Shown: in pieces, positions 24,234 to 36,790 of the stretch
Layout of the letters: every line of letters begins with the position of its first letter
Numbering within the stretch: position 1 is the first letter of the stretch
Assembly (NCBI GenBank): GCA_965153455.1
Contig: OZ234494.1
Span: 12,710,001-12,774,000, forward strand
DNA from: Sphagnum compactum
Taxonomy: Eukaryota > Bryophyta > Sphagnopsida > Sphagnales
Direction of reading: 5' to 3'
DNA: 64,000 nucleotides
Notes under the pieces: model-generated
The model's input: the letters and a program-made list of their open reading frames with translations, nothing else
What the model was told of the DNA's origin: nothing
Databases searched by the model: none
Position numbers and translations under genes: made by a program

Positions 24234-27200
24234 TCACCCTCCATAGTCTCCATGAATAAATTTCTCCTCAGGGTAGTATGTTGCAATCACAGTATTGCCT
24301 CCAAACTTGCGACCATGCAATGATGCCTTTGCCTTGGCAGCACCTTGTAAATCTTCATACTCCACAAAAACCTGGTCCTCCCCAAGCATTTAATTTCTAT
24401 CTTAGCTTTCCATGCAGCCAACAAATCAAAAATTGGCTCATCTGATAGACTAGAGGCAAAGAGGAAGATAGATGTCAAGGCCATTAAAAAATGCTTAACA
24501 TGGAAATGATGGAAACTTCTGTGTGGCTAAGATGACACTCATACACAGAAGTTTGGGGTCACTACCATTCCAATGCCAGGAACCTCTTCACCAGTCGGAT
24601 TGGGCCGCGGGATAACCAAATTTATCAATTTTCCTGCTCCACCCCAAAAGCAAACATAGGTAAGATAACTGATAAATATTACTGGATACAATGGGACAGA
24701 GTGATTTGAAATCATTTGATTGACAAAATGAGATTTTGCCTGGCCACCAGGCCTTCACTAGGACTTCAATAAGCTTTAAAAATTCACCATATCTGCCACA
24801 CTCTTCCCTCATGTCTTCAAGAATCTCTTCATACTCATTCTCTTCCTTCAATTCATCAGGAGACACAACCTGCACAAAACAGAGAAGATATTACAATAAG
24901 AAACATGCAACTTACAGAAAAGTTTTCTAACTTGATGAAAATTGGGAGTGCAACTCTAACAGACCAGAGAACAAGATCAAAGCCAGGATCAATGAGAGCA
25001 TCCTCCTGACAGAAAATCCCTACATGCTGCAGCACTTGAGGTGCTGGCTTTATACTTAGGTCATTTCTCAGAACTTAAACTGAAGGCTGATCAGTCATGC
25101 TCAAGAGGAGCGCCGATTGCCCAGCTGCTGGGTACCTCCATGTGTCCACCAAAATGGTAAACACAGCCCCACCACTCCACACCCTCCTACTCATAGACAA
25201 GCGTATGATGATAGTGCACCTGAGAAAGACAAACAACTTTTGTGGGCACCTCCATGAAGGGCACACCATCCATGCCTGAAAGCATGTTCGGCATCATGCT
25301 AGCTCCCAGACCTGAGAGCATCCCAGGAACACTCATTCCCATTGACCCCAAACCCATTGCATTTGCTCCACTGGCTGACAACGCAAGCTTCTGTGCATCC
25401 AACACCAAGAAATCCCTTATTCAGTGTCCAGTGCCAAAATACCAGAGACCAATCAACATGTGTGCTCCACCCTCTGAAATTACTTTCTCATGTTGCCCAT
25501 GTTATATCCAAAAAGAACAAATCCAACATGGCTTACAGGCAATACATATCATCATCTTCCACATGTAGCCTTCATTGGTAATATATACAGGAAGAAAAAG
25601 AGAGGTGTAGAGTATGCAGTTTCATGAGAGGAGAAACCTGCAGGGCGATTTGCTGCTGGGCTTGGACAAGAACATTAGCCAGATCAGGCTTGGGCTGCCC
25701 ACTGAATCCCATGAAGCTATAGATATATTAGCACAAAACCATTAATCATAATCTTAGTTGTGCAACTGAAGTGGGATCATGTCTCAACCAAGCTGACAAA
25801 TTGCATTTGACCTACTACCTGAGATCTTACAACAGTCCCATGGATGTCAGAGTTCAAAACAACCCAACTTCATAACATATGAGAAGGACAAATGAAAGTA
25901 CCATCAAGCTACACAAAGAGAAGAGACCTGTACAGAGGGACAAAGCAGGTAATTCCAACACAGGCAAGCTATCGTTTCTCATGTAAAGAGGAATCCTTGA
26001 TAATAATGAAAAGTCTTGTCTGAGTGTCATTCCCACCTTGCAGAGGCTCTGCGCACAGTCAATGTGCGATCACCCATTTTCAAGCCATTAAGTGCTGCAC
26101 AAGCAATGTCCATCACAGAGGGATCCTGCAATAAATTTCATTCAATGTCAGGCCAGAGTAACCATTTTACATGACCAGAGAGTTTCAAACTACATTTCAC
26201 CACAAAAAATTGCACATTGTAGATATCTCACATAGCTTGGGATTGCAGCTAAGGATCCACAAAACCCAAATATGCAGAGAACAGTGTATATACACCTGGT
26301 AAATACAGAAACCATAGCCTTTGGAGTTTCCAGTGTCCCGATCCTTCACCAGATCAAATCCACGCAGAGGCCTGCATCAGCAAATTTACTCAAATGGGAC
26401 TTCAGAACCTCACCATACACTCATATGTTACAAAACATTTGATAGCAGGTTCCTAGATCTGAAAAGCACTAAGAGAGGGTACAGATGGCAAAATTCAGGG
26501 TCATCCAGCAAAGGTGGTTTAGGGCTTCAAATATGTCCAGACATTAGTTTCCTATTATGACATATGACATCTTGAGGTTGAGCTCCATGTATCTAAACAG
26601 ACACATCAAGTCATTATATAACTCAGGCTGCTCAAATGAAGTGACAGCTAAAGGAACTTCACTCACCCAAATGAGGCCAGTAGATCAATAATTTGTTCTT
26701 CACTAAGATAGTAGGGCAGGCCCCCCACAAAAATGCGGTCAGGTCCATCAGCACCACCTGAGGCCCTGGTTGAAAGAAAATGCCAGGTAAGCAAACATGC
26801 ATGCCAAAATAGACCCAAGAGCACAAAAAGGCTGCATTCTGGTCTGGCTTTGTTTTGTTAGACTGCTGATAAATCCAACAAGATAGGTCCATAGAAATTG
26901 GTTTGACCATAGAAACTCAGATACAGACAAAAATGCAAGTGAAATTGTACCCAGGTGTAAGCCCGACTGCCGCCAGATTCAGATGGCCACTTGGTTGACT
27001 TGGCCCTAGAGTGGCTGCCATTGCAGGGTTGTAGTCACTAGGCCTTCTTACTCGAACTGAAATCCCCTGCATGACAAGGAGAATCCAGTAAGGACAATTG
27101 CATGTGTATCTATCAAATTGCAGAGAAATCTCAACAACAATTTGAAGGTAACACAACAATGAGTGCGGTCATAACCTTATGAGAACAACTCACAAAGTGT

Positions 27201-30200
27201 CAGACCATCACCTTCATCACAAATAGCAGTGACAAGCTGCCATGACTACCCACTGACTTCATCAGCTCCTGACAGTGGGTGTAAATGAGTACATAATAAT
27301 CAGCCCAAAATCTGCGCAAACCATTACACAAAATCTGTGCCCTGCACTTCTGTCACATTTCCAGAAGCAACAGGAAGACTCAGTCATGATGTTGGCTAGC
27401 ACTCAAGAGACGATTGCATGCATGTAGATCACCACAGGTGGCTGTGTTCATGACAAACCTTGATAATTCATCAACCCTTTAATGCATACCACTGACTTAG
27501 ATCTCACAAATATGACATCAATGGAACACCTCAAAGCTCTAATGTTCAGCTCGGATAGAAAATTGCCTGCTAGACATTAGAACATGTTCAACTCTAAACC
27601 TTCCCAAGATCACCACAACCTCTCTAACAACATGTCAGTGACAACCAATCTTCCCCCACTCATCAAATCCTGCAGGAAATTAGTGAAAAAGCATCAAAAG
27701 GTTGATGGGAACGATCTGAACCATGCAAAGCAAGTTCAGTTACAACAATACCAGCACTATGAAGCACCCAGCAAAGAAGCAAGTACCTCATAAACGATAC
27801 CATCAAGTGCCATAGCATTACTAGCTTCTTCCACTGTTCGCATCTCCACAAAAGCAAAACGTTTCTCTTGGTTTATGTATACATTGACAACCGCATCACC
27901 TTGGGGAGGAAATCAGAATTTAAGTCAGCCTCATTGATGTGATGATCACACTGGAACGTAGTTACAGTGAACGATTCTGGTTCTACAAGTACCCCAACTA
28001 TTAGTAGCAAACTTTTTCTCAATGCTGGAATTTCAAAATTCACAATTGTGTTTCTCATACAGCAATTAGTATGATGGCTGCTCTGACAACCACCAAACAC
28101 TGCAAGTTCCAGCAACAAGTTGCCATTGCAAGAATGATCCAACAACTGGCAGTCAAACTCAACAAGTATCAATAAAATGCATGCAATTAAGACACCTATT
28201 GTGAACATGCTTCCATAAGTTTCAAGAGTACCTGGACCAGCAGTGTTGGCTCCAACAGCAGCCATTACTTGACTGAAAAAAGTAGCAACTGATTGCTCAT
28301 TTGCCATTGGGGGTAGACCTCCCACATACACCCTTCGGGCATGTCTTGTTGCCTGCATCCAAGTTATCCTCATTTAAATACTGTCGCTAGGGAAGAGAAC
28401 CTAATGGTACACCAATACAAAGCATTCCAAACTACCAACTTAGTCATGAAGGAAAGTACTTGGGTGCCCCCGGCAAATGGAAACATTGATGGAAACACTC
28501 CAGGCATGGGATTGCCCATGCCAGGGATCTGACCTGCACCAAGGAAATTGAGTTATTAGAGGAAATGAGGCACCACTTATAACACATCCACCTGCATGCA
28601 CGCCTTGAGAACTAATTTGCCAGGGCACCCAATCAATAGTGTCAACAGACAAAAACCTGCAAGTTTTTAGTGAAAGGCCTGGTGCCACAATATCTTGTCT
28701 CTGCTATTCCCACATGAATGAGAGTGCTAAGCTACATTGAACATGACCACAACAAACAACATACCTAGAGGTGAGAAGCCACTTCCAGGACCTGCTGCTG
28801 ATGGTGGCAGCCCCCCTGCGTGCGGGTTGAGCATTGAACCTAATCTCATGCATTGTCAGCCAGTATGCCAGATTCCAGAAGGCCTCTTTTTCTTGCTGAC
28901 TAACAAGAGTCCACTGGAACCTCTAAGAAGGACGAATGTTTCCACCCAGGAACTATGATTGCATAAATCCTTGTGCATAAATACTTTCTGATGTTGACAA
29001 CTAGTGTAGGCCAAAGTTCCTGTTATGGGAATAACAAAGCAAATAACTCCGGAACAAAGAGAAGCATGCTGAAATGCACCACTAAAGGGATGCCCCACTC
29101 CCATGTTGTACAAACAGGCCTTCGCAGACACGTTCCTTGAGAGGCACAGATGATTACGAAGCTTGTAGTGATGCCATTCCGCAACCACAGAGAAAATAAT
29201 CACACAGACAAAAACCAAGACACATCCAAAAGAAACACACAAACCAGCAAACAGCACTCTTCAGTGTCCACCCTTGATGATGCAACAACATACACAATTC
29301 AGCTTGAATCTTACCTCCAACATCCTCACCACTCTATTTCACAACAGCTCACAATCTCTTAATAATTGAACTGAGGATCTTTTCACCCTCACCACAAAAT
29401 AGCAATCAAAGCTAACTCTGAGAACAGCTATGAACTATCTGTAGGGTACATAAGACATTCTGTAAGCATGCATGCAATGAATGTGCACACTGACATCTGC
29501 AGTATACTCTCTTCCTGATTCCTGAACAAGCTATTACTGATCCGGTTCAAGGACTAGTGGGAATGGCTTTTGCTATAAAGCCCAGATGCATTGAGAGCAA
29601 TGAAGACTGACACAGTAAAACCAAACAGTTTACATACATTACTATGGAAGTACAAAGATAGTACATGAAACTTTGTTGAAGTAAAGGAAAGTTACCCGAG
29701 AAAGTTCACTAACAGGGGCAACAAAGAGAAACTAAACCACATGTATAGACAGCATGCCCATTGACAACCCTTGCTATCCAGCCAAAACAGAAGCATCCAA
29801 AGATTGTGTACCTGGTATTGTTGTTGCTGTGACAACATTGGCACCAGGGGGTGCCATATCAAAACCACTGGTGCGTTTTCTGATCAAGATCAAGACACAC
29901 AACAAACAACTCAGGAAAGTACACTCAAGTGGTAGATAACTATGAGATTGCCAATGAATCTCCACAACAACATTGAAAGGTACCATTCTGTCAGTTCCAG
30001 CAAACCCAGAACTAGCATGACAAGAATAGTGCTGTCATAACCTTATGAGTGTCACTAACAATATGTCAGACCATGAACATCATCACAAATAGCAGTAACA
30101 AGCTGCCATGACTACTCACTGACTTCATCAGCTGGCAACAATGGATGTGAATTCTAAGTATATAATGTTCCACACAAACCATCTGCATCCTGAGTTTCTG

Positions 30201-32366
30201 TCATATATAGAAGCAACAGGAAGACTCAGTCATGACATTAGCTACCACTAAATTGCTAATTAAAAAGTCAATAGTATCCTCATTAAAGCTGCACCAAGCT
30301 TGTGATAGTAAGCTTTGTTTTGTTTTAGTTTGTCCCTGAACAAGCAAGCTTCTAAGCCCAAGGCATAGAGGTTCGGTACACCATGACCAACTGAAATTTG
30401 TGTCATTTGAGTGATCTGACCCTCACCCCAAGAATATATTGGAGTGGTTGCTCTTCAAAAAGAGCAGGGTTTTGCAAATGCTAACCAAAAATATAAAAGA
30501 TCACATCTCTGAAAGCTAGATTTTTTCACTCATGTACCTTCGCCGATCCCCAGAGGGTGACCGAGAACGAGAACGATGATCCCGAGGATGATCTTGGGAT
30601 GCTGAGTGGTCTGATCGATGCCTGTGCCTTCGCTCTCGATCACGCTCATGCTCCTGTCGCCTGATGAGATACTCCATACCCATGCCAACAGACAACAAAA
30701 TAAGCCGACAGATTATGTCTGAAACACCATTGAAAGATACATAAATAGGCAATGTGGAATTGCCCAGACACTAGCAATCAAAGCATTGCTGACCTGTCTC
30801 GATCACTCCTATCTCCTCTGTCACTATCTTCATGGTGACGTCGATCCCTCTCACCTCTGTCTCTAGCACGATCACGATCATCTCTCGAATGCCGATCTCT
30901 ATGTCCATGGCCACCCGCATCACCTCTGCCTCTGTCCTTGCTCTTCTGACTGTCTTCATCAGGGCGCTGCAAAGACAAAATAGACATTCAAATCAAAGGA
31001 CAAAAAATATTAACTGCACAATCAGCTAGAATCTACTTGATTTTGGACAGGCTCTCATAGCTTGTCATCTCAGGTTGCAAAACAACTGGTCCTCAGTCCC
31101 CTACTCATTGCTTGAGCTTGGAGTCTTTACTTGTGGCAGATGATGATTTAGTCAGGGGGACAATCAAGGTATCATGACGCCTCTCCAATGTTTGAGAAAC
31201 ATGTGATGTGACAATTGCAATTGCTGCAGCAACAAGAATGACATCAAAGTAGCCATCATCAGAATGCTGAATGAAGCTTTGAAACATAACCCCTACATCA
31301 TTTGACACTAAAGACACACCAGAACATTTGTGAACACCCTCATGAAACCCTAACACAGGATACCGCAAAAGTTCTGGGAGATTTCTGGACCTCATCTCCT
31401 GCTCATTTGACTCTGACCTGTTGAACCCTAAATACTGTCAGGATTGGGAAATCAATCCCACAACTGATAAACACTACATTGCGCATGCATCCAATAATAG
31501 AGCCAGAACCAACTAGAGCCACTGTGATTTTCTGAATTTCGCCCAAAATGTCTCAACCGTGCCTGAATACAAACCCTTGCAAAAGAGACTATCCCTCTGT
31601 CCCTGCTCTGAGCTTATCTTCTTGTTATATAGCCTCAGTTCTTAAGGAAAGCGTTTTTTGGCTCCACACAGGAGGCATCTAGGCCATGACCTTCAGAGGC
31701 TATGTTACAAGACCATTGCTTTGAACCTGTAAAGGTTACACATGGCAAAGGATAAGCAGTCGTGCTTCATATCGACCGCAAATATCTGGTGGAGGAAACA
31801 TCGATTCCATGTGGCCTGACCTAATTTCACATGTAGCTATTGAAACAGAAGATGCTAACCTCCAGCCAAAGACAAGACAAGAGAGGAAACCTAGGCAGAC
31901 TTCATCGCAACCAATGACACGGAATTTGCAAACAGGCGCACAATGCCTACCCTAAAAGATCCCTACGGACCGGAATCCCGAACAACACAACGACGAAAGA
32001 CCTGGCAACTCAGAATTGCTACGAAAAGACGCAAACCACGGAAAACTCCTCAATCCCTGCTCCTCTTCGTCCTTCGGACTGTCGGTTTCGAAAATAGGTC
32101 TCCATTGTCAATCAGGGGAAGGAAAAAAAAAAAAAGAGAATTTCGCATCGGCGTCCAGCTTTCAGATACAACAATTTTTTTGTTTAACACTTAAACGTAC
32201 GTACCTCCCTGTAACGATGGCTACCATTCTCCCTCCCGTCGCTCGCATCCACGGGGGTTCCGTCTCTTGCACTATTGTCTTCTGAACGTCTTCGAGATGA
32301 TCTGGAACGCGGCAGTGGTGAATCAAGCAAATCCGCCGCATATCTGTCATCCTCTCCCCCTGCCAT
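24234..32366 (-). CDS. U2AF65: U2AF65, large subunit of splicing factor U2AF
   Basis: This protein binds the polypyrimidine tract at 3' splice sites and recruits U2 snRNP in the nucleus. The 17 inferred exons are 32205-32366, 30794-30966, 30538-30660, 29812-29879, 28765-28839, 28460-28533, 28232-28352, 27787-27899, 26951-27066, 26667-26765, 26296-26371, 26037-26125, 25638-25701, 25220-25390, 24788-24869, 24566-24633 and 24234-24371. They total 1812 nt (603 residues), and every phase closes. The order is an acidic/Arg start (MAGGEDDRYAADLL), an RS/RD domain (about residues 55-150), a Gly/Pro/Met linker and RRM1 (RRVYVGGLPP, KRFAFVEM). RRM2 follows (RIFVGGLPYYL, KGYGFCIY), then an ALQKLALSASG linker and the C-terminal UHM (PTKVVCLSQ, YEEILEDM, IPRPNPTGEEVPGIGMVF). 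It ends HGDYGG. No broken motif is seen. The introns are short apart from the first (1.2 kb). Confidence 0.96.
27163..27403. repeat. intronic duplication, copy 1 (U2AF65)
   Basis: This intron segment shares GTCATAACCTTATGAG, CATCACAAATAGCAGT, CAAGCTGCCATGACTAC, ACTGACTTCATCAGCT and GAAGCAACAGGAAGACTCAG, in the same order, with 30029-30249 in another intron of the same gene. The similarity is high at both ends and weaker in the middle. Confidence 0.85.
30029..30249. repeat. intronic duplication, copy 2 (U2AF65)
   Basis: Partner of 27163-27403, in direct orientation about 2.9 kb away and in the intron between the RS-domain exon (30538-30660) and the exon at 29812-29879. It may be an old mobile element or a segmental copy within the gene. 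Confidence 0.85.
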
Positions 32367-32636
32367 TCCGATCTCCTTTTTATCCTTCTCCTTGTTCTTC
32401 TTCTTCCACGCAATAAATCAAAGACGAGATGAAACCCTTCTTCCTCCCCCCTCCTTCCTCTTTCTTGTTATCGCCGAGGAAAGAGGTTTGTACGCAGGTT
32501 TCGTCTGCAAAGCTGCAAACCTTCAAGCACGGCGGCAACAGTCGTCAGCTGGGCCGCGGCCGCGGCTTGTAGGTTTTCCAACCTGGAAATTTGACGTAGG
32601 GATCAGTATGGGTTTCATTTTATTTTATTTTATTTT

Positions 32637-33014
32637 TGAGTGGCGAAATTCTGCATTCTGGCGACAAAAAGTAAAAGCCAGTGCGACTCATACAGCGGAT
32701 GTTTGGGAAAATTTTGGCTCATAGTCGCCAGATTTGGATAAAACGAATCTGAAATTGCCAGATTTACACAAAAGGTTCCAGAATCTCGCCAAAAATTCCG
32801 AAATTGCCAGATTCTGACAAAGGTTCCAGCATGCGGCCAAAATTTCTGAAATCGCCACATTTAGACAAAAGCTTCCACCACATTGCCAGATTTCTGAGGA
32901 AAAAAAATTCTGAAATCGCCAGATTTGGACAATAGGTTCCAGCATGTCACCAAAACATAGCAAGATTCCTAAATTTTGCTACTTTCCTCTGTGACCTATA
33001 GCCAAATTTGGCTA
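32637..33014. repeat. minisatellite of CGCCAGATTT units upstream of U2AF65
   Basis: The sequence begins TGGCGAAATTCTG at 32641. Then (T/C)GCCA(G/C)ATTT recurs near 32724, 32755, 32803, 32851, 32881 and 32915, mostly paired with AAGGTTCCAGCATG-like words. The block ends with the perfect 16-bp palindrome TAGCCAAATTTGGCTA at 32999-33014. It lies 270-650 bp upstream of the U2AF65 start codon. Confidence 0.8.
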
Positions 33015-33391
33015 AATCCCCTCTAGTCCAAATGTCTAATAACATTTGAACAATCTCTTCATCGTTGAGCGATATTGGTTTTGCACAATGTTACAATAAA
33101 CCCCTTTTATAATCACACTCATTTTAGTCACATTTCTTTGTTTGTGTCTCACATTTTTATTTTTTTTGGTAATCATCCATTTTAGTAAAACCACCATTCT
33201 TTATTTAAAGTCCCTATCACATTTGTTAGTAGCACAAAATATTTGCAAAGCTTTCTTTGTAAATGTGACTATAATAGGAGAAATTTAAGACAAATATTAG
33301 GGTTTTGTAAATTGTAGATTTTTTGGCAATGTTAGTGTTGCTTTGTGTTCAAGTTGTGCAAACTAACAACAATGAACCTAATTTAAAATTT

Positions 33392-33430
<39 letters not shown>

Positions 33431-35924
33431 CTAGTCCAAACAAGCAAAAGATATGCGAACTTGCCAAGCAAAAAAAATTAATTCAAAAAATCTAGTTGAC
33501 AAGATCCACAAGCTAAGCTAATAGTTGAAGAACTCCAACTCAATGTAAATCGTCACATTAAAACCAATAAAAATCACAACCTTTTTCAAGTCTAGGAATG
33601 CATAATAAAGTTTAGAATAACCCATGTATAAAATTTGAACAATTGGCACCTTTATTCTAACATAAAAAGGTTGTTTTGTAAATTATTTTCCCTTATAGTC
33701 GCAGTCTTGTAAGGGTTTATATGGAATGTGTCATTACATATAGTAAAAGACGTCGGGATGTTAAATGAAGCTTCTTGAATCCGTCGGGATGAAATGAAAC
33801 TTTTCATCCATCCGTTCGTCATCCATCCATTCATCCGCATCCGTTCGTCATCCATCTCGTCATCCGTCCCGTCATCCATCCAAATAGAACAAATATATAT
33901 TTTTAAAAGGGAAGAACCTGAAAAATAAAAACAAAAAAACACTTTAACAATTAGAAACTTTTTGTAAACACTTAAACATGAAACAAAAAAGGGAAATACA
34001 GTAAAATAATCTTAAAAGAAAATTAAAAAATAGATGACAAAAAATAATAAACAAAACAGAGAGCAAAAGAAAGAGAAAAAAAACCATACTTGAAAGGAAA
34101 ATGAGGTTTGTCTTCTTTTTCCAAACTTCAAACGTGCATGTAATCAAACAAAAATAAAAAAAGTTTTTTTTAATTATTTTTATTATAAACCATATTAGAA
34201 AAAGTAGAATTTTTTTGGAAAAGAAAATAGAAACTAAATAAATAAATAAACGCATAAAAATAAAAATAAAATGAAGATAGACAAAATAAGAATAGAAAAA
34301 ATTAAAACATGAAACAAACATAAACAAAAAAAAGTAAAAACACAAAAACAATAAAAAAGGAATGGAAACAAATGAAACAAGGAAAGGGAAATACAGTAAA
34401 ATCATTTTAAGAGAAAAAAAAATTACAAAAAAGAGGAAACCAAATAAAGAGTAGAAAATAAGAAAAAATAAAACTTATAATAATGAAGAAAAACCCTACT
34501 TGAAAAAGAATGAGGTGTGTCTTCTTTCTCCAAACTTCAAACTTGCATCCAAATAAACAAAAATACAAAAGTGAAAAAGAAACACTTTATTTTCATTATA
34601 CAAAATAATAATATAAACAAAAAACACATAAAAATAAAAAATAAAAAAGATAAAAGTTTTTTAAAAAACTAAAACATGAACCAAACATTGTTGAAATAAC
34701 ACACCTGTGCATTAGGCACGGGGTTCAAACTAGTACACATTTAAATCACAATTTGTTAATGTCACCAAAAAAATGGTCACCAAGGGCTTGATTATAAAGG
34801 GGGTTTATTATTATTATTTTTGTGTTTTAGTTTCATTTTATCCCTTGTGTTTTCACCTTCCCACTTTCTTCTAAAGTTTTAAAAAAATTATCTAATGTTT
34901 ATGTGTTGTTTTTCAAGTTTTTTTTTGGTTTGTTTGTTCACACAATTTTCCCTTGGCACATTGCCTTTTATGTTCACACACTATAGTTGCAACTATCTAT
35001 GTATTCTTTTCATAGGACTATCAATGTCAATTTACAATTCTAGTGTTTTTATGATTTTCTTTCCTACTCACACAAGGTTCTCACTAATGCATTTTTGCAC
35101 AATAGTTGAAACATTATGCAATCCTCATGTTCTTGTTCTTTCATGACTTGTTTTGTTGTTCACACGATTTTTCTACAAGCAATGAGGATGAAAATAATCT
35201 TCATTACAATTTTCTTTTTGTTTGCAATGTTTGGAAAACAAGCATTACATCATTATACAGCCTTTCATTCTCATGCAAAAAAACTACCCTTTCCTTTTAA
35301 ATTTATGCGCTTGTTCATTGTGTGTTTTGTGTTGTTCCCTTGCATTGTTCAACCATGATTATTCCATTAATGGTTGTCGAAAATGATGTTGTGTCAACAT
35401 GTCTTTTGTGTTTTTTGTTATTTTGTTACAAAACTTGTTACATATATTTGATTTGGTACGTTTTTTTAAATTTTCAACCTAACTTCATAGTTGTAACCAA
35501 TTGGTAGATTATTTGTACTTTTATGTATCTCCATCGTCTTTGTTTACATCCAAACACAAGTTTGTTTTGCAAAAAGATTGATCATTGGGTTAAGTTGAGG
35601 TTGATAACGCGATTTCCAATATTTCTTATTATGGAGTATGACAATACTGTTGGATGCATAACTTTAGAATGTAGAAACAGACATTGTTTGATATTGTTGA
35701 TCAACTAAAGCTTCACATTCATAAGCATGACACAAAATACATACTTGTTATTCAATTGAGGTGCAAGTAGCTTGTGTTTTCTATAAACTTGTTCAAGGTT
35801 GTAATCTTTTAATTTGTAATGAATTGTTTATTGTGTGTTGATCTACTATTTTTTTTTTTGTAAAAGAGGTGATCACTACAATCAATTTTGTTTTCAAAAA
35901 TTCATTGTTTAACTTACTAGAAGC
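33015..35924. other. AT-rich desert with old tandem duplication
   Basis: No gene is supported. A poly-A run is at 33399-33425, and CATCCATCCGTTCGTC-type repeats lie at 33780-33890. An A-rich unit of about 400 bp is duplicated in tandem: GGGAAATACAGTAAAAT occurs at 33991 and 34386, and ACTTGAAA-GAATGAGGT-TGTCTTCTTT-CTCCAAACTTCAAAC at 34088 and 34498. The long minus-strand open frame at 33944-34405 is an A-rich artefact. Confidence 0.55.
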
Positions 35925-36475
35925 AAGATGGAAGTTGTGATGCAAGGATTCAAAATATTTTGTGGTCTCCCAAGTATACGATCCTTTCAATGAAAATTAT
36001 TGTTATCAAAATATTGGATGATATAATGTAGTGTGTCAAGTAATCATAGATGAGAGAGAACATTTTATTAACCTATTTGTTGATCTCCCAAGTAGGGTCA
36101 ATGACTCTATAATTCCTAGGAAGTTTGCATTTTACTATCAAGCTTCATATCATGGGTTTTTTGTGTAGAGAGAGGTCAAGAAAATGTTGAACCTTACTTG
36201 CTAAAAATAAAGGTTACACCATTTTGTCATGGCTCATGACATTGCACAAGGATGGAAAGAAAAACATTCTTGAGATTTTGTACAACAATAAGCACAAATG
36301 AAATTGATTTCTCATGGAAAAATCTATTTGGCATCTTCAAAGAAACATTATATGAGTTGCACAAGCAAACAAATATGCACATTGCCATTGTGCCTAACTT
36401 AATTACTTTATATTTGCTAGAAATTTTTGTAATTGATCGACATGAAACAAATGTTAAAAATATATATAAATAACT
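35925..36475 (+). mobile_element. fragment of a second PIF/Harbinger transposase
   Basis: Interrupted plus-strand frames resemble a Harbinger nuclease. They read KMEVVMQGFKIFCGLPS at about 35928, then a GSMNDS-like step near 36090. Next come YLLKIKVTPFCHG (36190-36230), then FSWKNLFGIFKETLYELH and IAIVPNLITLYLLEI (36310-36425). Stops and frameshifts abound and the first catalytic region is poor. It is a different subfamily from the 9890-11060 relic. Confidence 0.6.
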
Positions 36476-36635
36476 AGTTATAAAAACGTTGTTCTTGGAT
36501 AAAATTTGCATAAAAAATACCAAACAAGATTATAATATGGAAATGGGGAGGGTCTAAGGTCAAACATGATTGAAGGGCAAGAAATTTCAAGTGAACATAA
36601 ATGGGTTGAACTAGAAATCTGTCTTGGAAGTTAGA

Positions 36636-36790
36636 AAAACTTGGCTTGAGTTCATCAAATTGTCATAATGAGCAAGTATAGTACAATCGTTTTTTCCTCA
36701 TTTTTTTCCCTTTTATGTATCTCTATATATGTACATTTATATATCCATGGACTAAAATTTCAATCAATGTTTTAAATAATTTACTTAGTT
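36636..36790. repeat. dispersed direct repeat, copy 1
   Basis: CTTGAGTTCATCAAATTGTCATAATGAGCAAG, followed by CTCATT-TTTTTCCC, TATGTA, GTACATTTAT and TCTATGGA-TAAAATTTCAA-like pieces, matches 38243-38400. A partial third copy (GGTTTGAGTTCATCAAATTGTCACAATGA) starts at 36807. Confidence 0.7.

Noticed and set aside
31105-31395. 96-codon minus-strand frame in U2AF65 intron 1
   Set aside because: It lies wholly in an intron with no matching splice context and no recognisable family.
33944-34405. 153-codon Phe-rich frame
   Set aside because: Antisense reading of an A-rich tandem duplication.
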